From assembly GCA_905233275.1 (NCBI GenBank), contig CAJODR010000002.1, positions 65,625 to 129,624 on the forward strand: a stretch of DNA of 64,000 nucleotides, given 5' to 3'. Numbering within the stretch: position 1 is the first letter of the stretch; every line of letters starts with the position of its first letter. The notes below the pieces were generated by a model that made no database searches, was not told where the DNA came from, and saw only the letters and a program-made list of their open reading frames with translations. Shown here in pieces: positions 45,127-51,729 of this stretch. Origin of the DNA: an uncultured Bacteroidales bacterium. GTDB taxonomy: Bacteria > Bacteroidota > Bacteroidia > Bacteroidales > UBA932. The position numbers and the translations under genes are program-made.

Positions 45127-46663
45127 ATAGATTCCTCAGCAGATTTGTCAGCGACACTTTCTTTTCAATCATGTCGCGAAGCTCTTCAATCTTGACGCGC
45201 TCCTGGGTCATCGTGTCGCGGTCGCGGACCGTGACGCAGCCGTCCGTAAGCGTGTCGTGGTCAACGGTGACGCAGAACGGCGTACCGATGGCGTCCTGAC
45301 GGCGGTAGCGCTTGCCGATGGAGTCTTTCTCGTCGTACTGGTAGGAAAAGTCGTACTTCAATTCGTCCACGACCTTCTGGGCGATCTCCGGGAGGCCGTC
45401 CTTCTTGACGAGAGGCATAACTGCGACCTTTATCGGAGCCAGCGGGGCAGGAATTTTCATCACGACGCGCTCCTCGCCGCCTTCGAGCTTCTCAACCGTG
45501 TAGCTGTGGGCGAGCACGGCAAGGCACATGCGGTCAACGCCGATGGAGGTCTCGATGACATACGGAGTGTAGGATGTGCCTTCTTCGGGATCGAAGTATT
45601 CGATCTTCTTGCCGGAGAATTTCTGGTGGTTGCCGAGGTCGAAGTTGGTGCGGCTGTGGATGCCCTCGAGCTCCTTGAAGCCGAACGGGAAGTTGAATTC
45701 GATATCAGTCGCGGCATTGGCGTAGTGGGCGAGCTTCTCGTGATCGTGGAAACGGTAATTCTCGGCACCCATGCCGATGTTGACGTGCCACTTCATGCGT
45801 TTTTCCTTCCAGTGCTTGAACCAGTCGAGTTCGGTGCCGGGCTTGATGAAGAACTGCATTTCCATCTGTTCGAATTCCCTCATGCGGAAAATGAACTGGC
45901 GGGCAACGATCTCATTGCGGAAGGCCTTGCCGATCTGGGCGATGCCGAACGGAATCTTCATGCGGCCGGTCTTCTGCACGTTAAGGTAGTTGACGAATAT
46001 GCCCTGCGCAGTTTCCGGACGCAGATAAATGGTGTTGGCGCCCTCTGCTGTCGAGCCCATAGAGGTGGAGAACATCAGGTTGAACTGGCGGACTTCCGTC
46101 CAGTTGCAGGTGCCGCTGATGGGGCAGACGATGCCGCAGTCGATGATGATCTGGCGGTATTCGGCGAAGTCATTCGCCTTTTCGGCGGCGACATAGCGAT
46201 TGTGAACCTCGTCCCATTTGGCCTTCTCGCGAAGAACGTTGGGGTTGGTTGCGCGGAACTGTGCCTCGTCGAAGGCATCGCCGAAGCGCTTGCGGCCCTT
46301 GGCGACCTCCTTCTCAATCTTTTCCTCGATCTTGCCGAGATAGTCCTCGATAAGGACGTCGGCGCGGTAACGCTTCTTGCTGTCCTTGTTGTCGATGAGC
46401 GGGTCGTTGAATGCTCCGACATGACCGGAAGCCTCCCAGATGCGCGGATGCATGAAAATCGCCGAATCGATACCGACGATATTCTCGTTGAGGCGCGTCA
46501 TGGCCTCCCACCAGTAGTTCTTTATATTGTTTTTGAGTTGAACGCCCATCTGGCCGTAATCATACACGGCTGCAAGGCCGTCGTAAATCTCACTGCTGGG
46601 GAATATAAACCCGTACTCCTTGCAGTGCGCCACCAATACTTTGAATAGTTCGTCCTGTGTCAT
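45125..46663 (-). CDS. glyQS: Glycyl-tRNA synthetase, single-chain (alpha2) type
   Basis: Class II synthetase that attaches glycine to tRNA-Gly, about 512 residues. I use the ATG at 46663 (MTQDELFKVL). The longer reading, five codons upstream, would begin about five bases from the predicted transcription start. Family motifs: PSSEIYDGLAAVYDYGQMGVQLK at the N-terminus, LRPETAQGIFVNY (motif 2 region), FRNEIVARQFIFRMREFEQMEMQFF, and IGVDRMCLAVL (motif 3). The C-terminal anticodon-binding domain begins at APIKVAVMPLVKKD. This is the eukaryote/archaea-like alpha2 form typical of Bacteroidota, not the alpha2beta2 form of E. coli. It has its own promoter and shares a terminator with the converging DUF4923 gene. 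Confidence 0.97.
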   Translation of the reverse strand: MTQDELFKVLVAHCKEYGFIFPSSEIYDGLAAVYDYGQMGVQLKNNIKNYWWEAMTRLNENIVGIDSAIFMHPRIWEASGHVGAFNDPLIDNKDSKKRYRADVLIEDYLGKIEEKIEKEVAKGRKRFGDAFDEAQFRATNPNVLREKAKWDEVHNRYVAAEKANDFAEYRQIIIDCGIVCPISGTCNWTEVRQFNLMFSTSMGSTAEGANTIYLRPETAQGIFVNYLNVQKTGRMKIPFGIAQIGKAFRNEIVARQFIFRMREFEQMEMQFFIKPGTELDWFKHWKEKRMKWHVNIGMGAENYRFHDHEKLAHYANAATDIEFNFPFGFKELEGIHSRTNFDLGNHQKFSGKKIEYFDPEEGTSYTPYVIETSIGVDRMCLAVLAHSYTVEKLEGGEERVVMKIPAPLAPIKVAVMPLVKKDGLPEIAQKVVDELKYDFSYQYDEKDSIGKRYRRQDAIGTPFCVTVDHDTLTDGCVTVRDRDTMTQERVKIEELRDMIEKKVSLTNLLRNL

Positions 46664-46689
46664 ATAGTTAATTACCAATAATCGAACTG

Positions 46690-46697
46690 CAAATATA
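46690..46697 (-). promoter_or_regulatory. Minus-7 box of glycyl-tRNA synthetase
   Basis: On the minus strand TATATTTG matches TAnnTTTG exactly. A start near 46683 leaves a leader of about 20 bases before the ATG at 46663. Confidence 0.65.
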
Positions 46698-46711
46698 CTG
46701 CTTTTTTCGCT

Positions 46712-48481
46712 CTAGACAAGGGATAATTCCAGCCAGCGGGTCTCCTTGGTGTCAAGTAGGGCGGAGATTTCTCCGTAGCGGGAAGATGCGGCAAGCAGGG
46801 CGTCGCCCGCCAAGGTGCCGGAGGAGAGGGACTCTTCGAGTTCTGCCTTTTCCGCCGTCAGGGCCTCGATTTCCGCCTCCAGTGCCTCCATTTCGCGCTC
46901 TTCCTTCCAAGTACGCTTCTTCTTCCGCACCGGAGATTTCTCGACTACGGCTGCGCCTCCGCTCGAAATGACAGGTCTCTTTTCCGCCTCCCGGTCGCGG
47001 AGGAAGCTGCGGTATTCGGTGTAGCCGCCGATGAAATCCTTGATACAACCGTCGCCGGTGAATACCAGCAGATGGTCCACCAGGCGGTCGAGGAAGTGCC
47101 GGTCGTGCGAGACGATGATGAGCGAGCCCTTGTATTCGTCCTTCAGGTATTCCTCGAGAATTTCGAGGGTAACGATGTCGAGGTCGTTGGTCGGTTCGTC
47201 GAGAATGAGGAGATTGGGGCGCTGCATGAGGACCGTCAGGAGGTACAGGCGCCGCTTTTCGCCGCCGCTGAGACGGTCGACCGTCGAATTGAGCATCTCG
47301 TGGGGGAAGAGGAAACGGCTCAGCAGGTGGGTATCATTCACCGTCTCGAGGACGGTCTGGCCTTCTTCGAAGCTGATTCCCTCCTGGCGGTAGTACCCGA
47401 TGCGGAGCGATTCGCCCCTGTCGATGAACCCCTCCATTTCGCCGCCCCATTCCGGCTTCCAATTCCCGGTGAGGAGATTGAGGAACGTCGTCTTGCCGGA
47501 CGCGTTGCCGCCGACTATTCCAACCCGCTCGTAACGCTGGAAATTGTAGCTGAAATCCCTTATGTAGCAGCGGCCTTCCCAGCTGAAACTCAGGTTCTTG
47601 CAGTTGATGACCTTGTTGCCGAGATATGTCTCTCCGGCAGGAACGTCCCCGAGGTCAACGGTCCTGCGGATATAGCTGTCTTCCGCCCTTTCCTTGATGA
47701 CTTCGAATGCCTGTTTGCGGTACTTAGCTTTGCCGCTCCTGGCGCAGGGGGTGGCGTGGATCCATTCGAGCTCGCGCCTGAAAAGATTGCGGACGCGCTC
47801 CGTCTCGGCGTTGTACTGCTTGATGCGGTCTTCCCTCCGTTCGAGGTAATTGAGATAGTCGCCCCTGTAGACGAATATCTCCCCACGGTCCAGCTCCATC
47901 ACCGTATTGCACACCCTGTCGAGGAAATACCTGTCGTGCGTCACCATGAACAGCGTCCGCCGCGACTGCTTCAGGAAGCCTTCCAGGAGCTCGATTCCGT
48001 CGAGATCCAGATGGTTGGTCGGCTCGTCCATCACGTAGAAATCGGCGTCCGTCGCGAGCATCGACACAATCGCAACACGCTTCACCTGACCACCGGAAAG
48101 CTGGTCCATCCGGGGATCCGACGAGTCGAATCCGAACTGGGTGAGGAGCTGCTCGACACGGAGTTCGTAGCTCCAGCGCTGCTCATCATCGGCGGGGAGG
48201 GCGGCGTCAGCGAGTATCTGCTGACGAATGGTTTTCGACGGGTCGAATGAATACTCCTGCTCCAGGAACGACGTGCGTATATCCCTGAGGAACAGGACTT
48301 TGCCACCGCTGTCTGAGCTATCCTTGCCGGCGAGGATGCGGAGGAGGGAGGTCTTGCCGGCACCATTCGGCGCTATCAGCGCCACCTTGTCGCCCTCGTT
48401 GATGTTGAAGCCGATCCGGTCGAACAGGACCTTGGTTCCGTACGACTTGGAGACGTTCTCGATCTGGAGGAAGCTCGGCAT
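46712..48481 (-). CDS. ABC-F family ATPase (Uup/EttA-like), with repeat insertion in linker
   Basis: A 589-residue soluble protein with two ABC ATPase domains and no membrane segments, as in ribosome-associated ABC-F factors. First domain: Walker A APNGAGKTS, signature LSGGQVKR, Walker B DEPTNHLD. Second: GGNASGKTT, LSGGEKRR, DEPTNDLD. The inter-domain P-site tRNA-interaction motif region lies around residues 225-275. A C-terminal coiled coil (about 525-575, EREMEALEAEIEALTAEKAELEE) suggests the Uup branch. Residues about 503-516 (PVISSGGAAVVEKSP) come from a dispersed repeat and sit between the second ABC domain and the coiled coil. It is the last gene of the suf operon, four bases after folK. 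It probably resolves stalled translation or DNA junction intermediates; family function is varied. Confidence 0.92.
   Translation of the reverse strand: MPSFLQIENVSKSYGTKVLFDRIGFNINEGDKVALIAPNGAGKTSLLRILAGKDSSDSGGKVLFLRDIRTSFLEQEYSFDPSKTIRQQILADAALPADDEQRWSYELRVEQLLTQFGFDSSDPRMDQLSGGQVKRVAIVSMLATDADFYVMDEPTNHLDLDGIELLEGFLKQSRRTLFMVTHDRYFLDRVCNTVMELDRGEIFVYRGDYLNYLERREDRIKQYNAETERVRNLFRRELEWIHATPCARSGKAKYRKQAFEVIKERAEDSYIRRTVDLGDVPAGETYLGNKVINCKNLSFSWEGRCYIRDFSYNFQRYERVGIVGGNASGKTTFLNLLTGNWKPEWGGEMEGFIDRGESLRIGYYRQEGISFEEGQTVLETVNDTHLLSRFLFPHEMLNSTVDRLSGGEKRRLYLLTVLMQRPNLLILDEPTNDLDIVTLEILEEYLKDEYKGSLIIVSHDRHFLDRLVDHLLVFTGDGCIKDFIGGYTEYRSFLRDREAEKRPVISSGGAAVVEKSPVRKKKRTWKEEREMEALEAEIEALTAEKAELEESLSSGTLAGDALLAASSRYGEISALLDTKETRWLELSLV
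46933..46973 (-). repeat. Dispersed repeat copy a, inside the ABC-F gene
   Basis: On the minus strand the copy runs from TGTCATTTCGAGCGGAG to GTCGAGAAATCTC, 41 bases. The ends match the other three copies; the centre has three six-base units. It is read as PVISSGGAAVVEKS in the protein, the same frame as copy c. Confidence 0.85.
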
Positions 48482-48484
48482 CGG

Positions 48485-49006
48485 CTAGAAGTATTCGGGG
48501 AACATCCGCCGGAGCGTCGGCGTCGCTATTTCCCTTAGGGGAATCATGACGAAATCCCTCTCCTTCATTCGCGGATGCGGAACGGTAACGATGCTGTCTT
48601 CCGTCCTGAGACTGCCGTAGAACAGGATATCGATGTCTATCGGGCGATCGTGGTAAATTCGGTGACCATCTTCGTCATATTCCTGGACATCGTAGTGCTC
48701 CGGGACATCGCGGCCGAGTTTTTTCTCAACTATCTTGGCTCTCGCGAGAATATGGACGCAGTCAAGCCACAAATCCTGGGACCACCTCCGGACCCGGTAG
48801 CGGACACAGCAGTTGAGAAAGCGGTTCTCGCTTTCGAATCCCTGCGGCTCGGTTTCAATTATGCCGGAAACGGCCTTGTAGCGGCCGTAGCTGCGGTTTA
48901 AGGCCTTGAGAGCCTCGCGGATATTGGCCTCTCGGTCGCCCAGGTTGCTACCCAGCGACAGATACAGGTCTGCATACCCCCAGGGGGCTTTCCGCTTAGG
49001 ACTCAT
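48485..49006 (-). CDS. folK: 2-amino-4-hydroxy-6-hydroxymethyldihydropteridine diphosphokinase
   Basis: HPPK, the folate-pathway enzyme that transfers pyrophosphate from ATP to 6-hydroxymethyl-dihydropterin. Start chosen at the ATG at 49006 (MSPKRKAPWGYADLYLSLGSNLGDR), giving 173 residues; a longer start 12 codons upstream would overlap the preceding gene by 47 bases instead of 11. Motifs: LSLGSNLGDRE at the N-terminus, ETEPQGFESENRFLNCCV, and RPIDIDILFYG (Mg-binding Asp pair), then PHPRMKERDFVMIPLREIA. It lies in the operon sufS - sufE/DUF59 - folK - ABC-F. The ~30-residue stretch between LGRDVPEH and RPIDIDI (VQEYDEDGHRIYHD) is longer than in E. coli. Confidence 0.93.
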   Translation of the reverse strand: MSPKRKAPWGYADLYLSLGSNLGDREANIREALKALNRSYGRYKAVSGIIETEPQGFESENRFLNCCVRYRVRRWSQDLWLDCVHILARAKIVEKKLGRDVPEHYDVQEYDEDGHRIYHDRPIDIDILFYGSLRTEDSIVTVPHPRMKERDFVMIPLREIATPTLRRMFPEYF

Positions 49007-49826
49007 TGGCTTCGTCTTCTTCAGGGTCGTAATCCAGTCCAAGCTCCAGGCGTGCCTCGTCGGAGAGCATGCTCCTGTCCCAGACCGGTTCGAACGTAAG
49101 GTCTATCTTGCACCCCTTTACTCCGGGGACGCTCGACACGCTTTCTTTGACTTCGGCCATCACTTCATCCGCCATAGGGCAGTTGGGGGCCGTAAATGTC
49201 ATCAGTATGTTAACCTCACGTTTCTTATTGATATTCAGCTCATAAATGAGCCCGAGATCATAAATGTTGACCGGAATCTCCGGGTCATACACCTGCTTCA
49301 GCGCCAGCACCACGTTGTCATACAGCGGCTGCAGCTCCTTCACATCCTCCGCCGTCAGCACGTCATTATTTTTCTTTTCTGGCGCCACCTCTTCCTTTGT
49401 CATTTCGAGCGAAGGCGTCAGCCGGAGCCGAGAAATCTCTTTGATCTTCGCAATCATCGCCACCAACCCATTAGCCCTTGTCGGTGAAAGGTTGTCCTTG
49501 AGCCCTATGGCCTCGACAAAGGAGAAGTCATCCTTCTCGATGTCCTCGGCCTTCTCTCCATTATACACGTCAATGAGCATCGAAATGATACCCTTGGTGA
49601 TAATCGCGTCGCTGTCGGCGACGAACCAGAGCCGCCCGTCACGCACCTCGGCATCAAGCCATACCCTTGATTGACAGCCTTTTATCAGCTTATCATCAGT
49701 CTTTTTCTCCTCAGGATACGGCTCCAGCGACTTGCCGAGCTCGATGAGATACTCGTACTTGTCAAGCCACTCGTCGTAAGCCGAAAAATCGTCTATGACG
49801 CTCTGTTTTTTCTCTTCAAGACTCAT
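48996..49826 (-). CDS. SufE - DUF59 (SufT/MIP18-like) fusion protein for Fe-S cluster assembly
   Basis: A 276-residue fusion. Residues 1-132 are SufE, which takes persulfide sulfur from SufS. Cys51 in KGCQSRVWL corresponds to the sulfur-accepting Cys51 of E. coli SufE, and VIDDFSAYDEWLDKYEYLIELGK is typical. Residues about 160-262 are a DUF59/MIP18 domain used in Fe-S maturation (VYDPEIPVNIYDLGLIYEL; TAPNCPMADEVMAEV with Cys216). Residues 130-143 at the junction are encoded by a dispersed repeat (49398-49439), and a low-complexity linker follows. It overlaps sufS by four bases and folK by about 11. The fusion suggests SufE and DUF59 steps are coupled; a repeat-mediated origin is inference. 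Confidence 0.93.
   Translation of the reverse strand: MSLEEKKQSVIDDFSAYDEWLDKYEYLIELGKSLEPYPEEKKTDDKLIKGCQSRVWLDAEVRDGRLWFVADSDAIITKGIISMLIDVYNGEKAEDIEKDDFSFVEAIGLKDNLSPTRANGLVAMIAKIKEISRLRLTPSLEMTKEEVAPEKKNNDVLTAEDVKELQPLYDNVVLALKQVYDPEIPVNIYDLGLIYELNINKKREVNILMTFTAPNCPMADEVMAEVKESVSSVPGVKGCKIDLTFEPVWDRSMLSDEARLELGLDYDPEEDEANES
49398..49439 (+). repeat. Dispersed repeat copy b, at the SufE/DUF59 junction
   Basis: On the plus strand it begins TGTCATTTCGAGCGAAG and ends GCCGAGAAATCTC, 42 bases. One central unit is seven rather than six bases. It is read in the protein (minus strand) as EISRLRLTPSLEMT, the same frame as copy d. Confidence 0.85.
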
Positions 49827-51049
49827 AACAACATTCCTATTGCTTTATGTAGCGACGCAATGAAGCATTCCGCCTCCTGCATAGTATTATAAGGGGCGAA
49901 TGACGCCCTGAGCATGCCCGTAACGCCGCAGCGGTCCATCAGCGGCTCCGCGCACATCTGTCCTGAACGCACAGCAACTCCCATTTTGTCGAGCACCAAC
50001 GCCAGGTCTTCGTGATGCACGCCTTCTACCGTAAATGAAAACAGCGGCACCTTCTCTGTTCCACGTGGAACACCGTATAGCTTCACCTTCGGATCAGAAG
50101 CCAGGGCTTCGAATACAAACTCGAATACCGCTTTCTCGGCAGCCACCAATTCCGGATCCGACAGGCAGAGCTTCGCCAGCTCCAGCGCCGGCACGAGCGT
50201 CGGCACCGAAGCGATATTCTGAGTCCCGGCTTCAAACTTTTCCGGAAGAGGAGCAAAAGTGGTCCCGGCAAATGAGACGTGGTCGATCATCTCGCCTCCG
50301 CCCATATAAGGCGGCATAGCATCGAGCCACTTGCGCCTACCGTAAAGTACGCCGACTCCCGTCGCGGCAAAAATCTTGTGACCGGAGAATGCATAGAAGT
50401 CGCATCCCAGCTCCTGTACGTCCACCTTGGTGTGAACAATGCCCTGGGCACCGTCCACAAGGACCGGGACGCCGTGGCTGTGACAAACTGCCACGATTTC
50501 CTTTACAGGATTTACAAGGCCCAACACATTGGAAACGTGCGTAATAGCGACGATTTTGGTCCTCTGAGAAATGAGTTTTTCAAGCGAATCGACCGCCAGT
50601 GCACCATTCTCGTCAATGTCAAGGACTTTAATGACCGCATTTTTCCGCCCCGCAAGCAGCTGCCAAGGGACGATGTTGGAATGATGCTCCGCCACCGATA
50701 CGATGATCTCGTCTCCCTCGCCAATGAAGGCTTCGCCGAATGAAGACGCCACCAGATTGATTGACGCCGTCGTCCCGGAGGTGAAAACGATCTCCTCCCT
50801 TTCCGCTGCGTTCAGGTATTCGCGGACAGCATCCCTTGCATTTTCGTATGCATCGGTTGCGTCAACGGCGAGCCGGTGGACGGCACGGTGGATATTGGCA
50901 TTCCTGACGGAAGTCATCTCATTCCAGCAGTCCACGACCGCCCCCGGGCGCTGCGAAGTCGCCGCATTGTCCAAATATACGAGCGGGCGCCCGTACACCT
51001 CGCGCCCGAGAATGGGAAATTGCCGTCTAAGCTCTTCTGGGGTCATCAA
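49823..51049 (-). CDS. sufS: SufS-type cysteine desulfurase
   Basis: A 408-residue PLP enzyme that removes sulfur from cysteine and passes it to SufE for Fe-S cluster building. Group II (SufS) features: YLDNAATSQRP at the N-terminus, HHSNIVPWQ, VDGAQGIVHTKVDVQELGCDFYAFSGHK with the PLP-binding lysine at 225, and SGQMCAEPLMDR with the catalytic cysteine at 366. Codons for VPRGT at about residue 327 contain a perfect 16-bp parS-type palindrome (50057-50072). It is the first gene of a four-gene operon. The promoter at 51090-51097 has direct repeats between it and the start, as would suit iron or Fe-S control. The ATG one codon later is also possible. Confidence 0.96.
   Translation of the reverse strand: MMTPEELRRQFPILGREVYGRPLVYLDNAATSQRPGAVVDCWNEMTSVRNANIHRAVHRLAVDATDAYENARDAVREYLNAAEREEIVFTSGTTASINLVASSFGEAFIGEGDEIIVSVAEHHSNIVPWQLLAGRKNAVIKVLDIDENGALAVDSLEKLISQRTKIVAITHVSNVLGLVNPVKEIVAVCHSHGVPVLVDGAQGIVHTKVDVQELGCDFYAFSGHKIFAATGVGVLYGRRKWLDAMPPYMGGGEMIDHVSFAGTTFAPLPEKFEAGTQNIASVPTLVPALELAKLCLSDPELVAAEKAVFEFVFEALASDPKVKLYGVPRGTEKVPLFSFTVEGVHHEDLALVLDKMGVAVRSGQMCAEPLMDRCGVTGMLRASFAPYNTMQEAECFIASLHKAIGMLL
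50057..50072. other. parS-type ParB-binding site inside sufS
   Basis: TGTTCCACGTGGAACA is a perfect 16-bp palindrome fitting the bacterial chromosomal parS consensus TGTTNCACGTGNAACA. It is read as VPRGT in SufS. A second identical copy lies 2,080 bases away in mnmG. Such sites nucleate ParB and cluster near the replication origin. Confidence 0.87.
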
Positions 51050-51056
51050 TTAATTC

Positions 51057-51090
51057 TTTAACAGTCTACTGTTGTATTTTAACAGTCTAC
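51057..51090. promoter_or_regulatory. Direct repeats in the suf operon leader, operator candidate
   Basis: TTTAACAGTCTAC occurs at 51057-51069 and 51078-51090, with starts 21 bases apart (two helical turns). The first copy extends to AACAG-TCTA-CTGTT, a perfect inverted repeat at 51060-51073. The second abuts the minus-7 box of sufS. The arrangement suggests a regulator site controlling Fe-S assembly; the regulator is unknown. Confidence 0.55.
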
Positions 51091-51097
51091 AAATTTA
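51090..51097 (-). promoter_or_regulatory. Minus-7 box of the suf operon
   Basis: On the minus strand TAAATTTG matches TAnnTTTG exactly. A start near 51083 gives a leader of about 33 bases before sufS. Confidence 0.65.
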
Positions 51098-51129
51098 CAA
51101 AGTATCTTTCATTTGACCGCATTTTTTGA

Positions 51130-51137
51130 TAAATTTG
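51130..51137 (+). promoter_or_regulatory. Minus-7 box directly before ruvA
   Basis: TAAATTTG matches TAnnTTTG exactly and ends only four bases before the ruvA ATG, implying a leaderless transcript. Confidence 0.55.
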
Positions 51138-51141
51138 CGCT

Positions 51142-51729
51142 ATGATTGACTATATCAAAGGCACTGTAGCGGAGCTGACTCCGACCGATCTCACCCTCGA
51201 GTGCGGGGGTATTGGATATCACATTCTCATTTCCCTTCAGACTTTCGAGGCCCTTCGCGGCAATGCGGACGCCAAAGTCTTCATCCACCACTCCCTCCGC
51301 GAGGATGAAGAGCTCTACTACGGCTTCGCCACCAAAGACGAACGCGAACTCTTCCGCCTCCTCATCAGCGTCAGCGGCATCGGCGCCGCCTCCGCCCGCA
51401 TGATGCTCTCTTCGCTCACATCCGAAGAAATCCGCACCGCCATCATCAGCGAAAACGTCGCCCGCATCAAAAGTGTCAAAGGAATCGGCGTCAAAAGCGC
51501 CCAGCGCATCATTCTGGAGCTCAAAGACAAAATCGTCAAAGGCTCCGGCTCCGACTCCACCGTCATTTTCCAAAACCCCTCCAACGCCATCATCGACGAA
51601 GCCACCAACGCCCTCGTCATGCTCGGTTTCTCCAAAGCTCAAATCACCAAAGTCCTCCCCGCCCTTCTCAAAGAAAACCCCACCCCCCGCGTCGAAGACC
51701 TCATCAAATCCGCCCTCAAACGCCTCTAG
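51142..51729 (+). CDS. ruvA: Holliday junction branch migration protein RuvA
   Basis: A 195-residue DNA-binding subunit that loads the RuvB motor on Holliday junctions. N-terminal OB fold ([28 protein letters not shown]), then two helix-hairpin-helix motifs ([40 protein letters not shown]), a flexible linker and a C-terminal RuvB-binding domain ([19 protein letters not shown]). Length and order are normal. No ribosome-binding sequence precedes it; the promoter-like box ends four bases before the ATG. Its stop codon shares CTAG with the stop of mnmG, which converges on it. It is divergent from the suf operon. Confidence 0.97.
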   Translation: MIDYIKGTVAELTPTDLTLECGGIGYHILISLQTFEALRGNADAKVFIHHSLREDEELYYGFATKDERELFRLLISVSGIGAASARMMLSSLTSEEIRTAIISENVARIKSVKGIGVKSAQRIILELKDKIVKGSGSDSTVIFQNPSNAIIDEATNALVMLGFSKAQITKVLPALLKENPTPRVEDLIKSALKRL

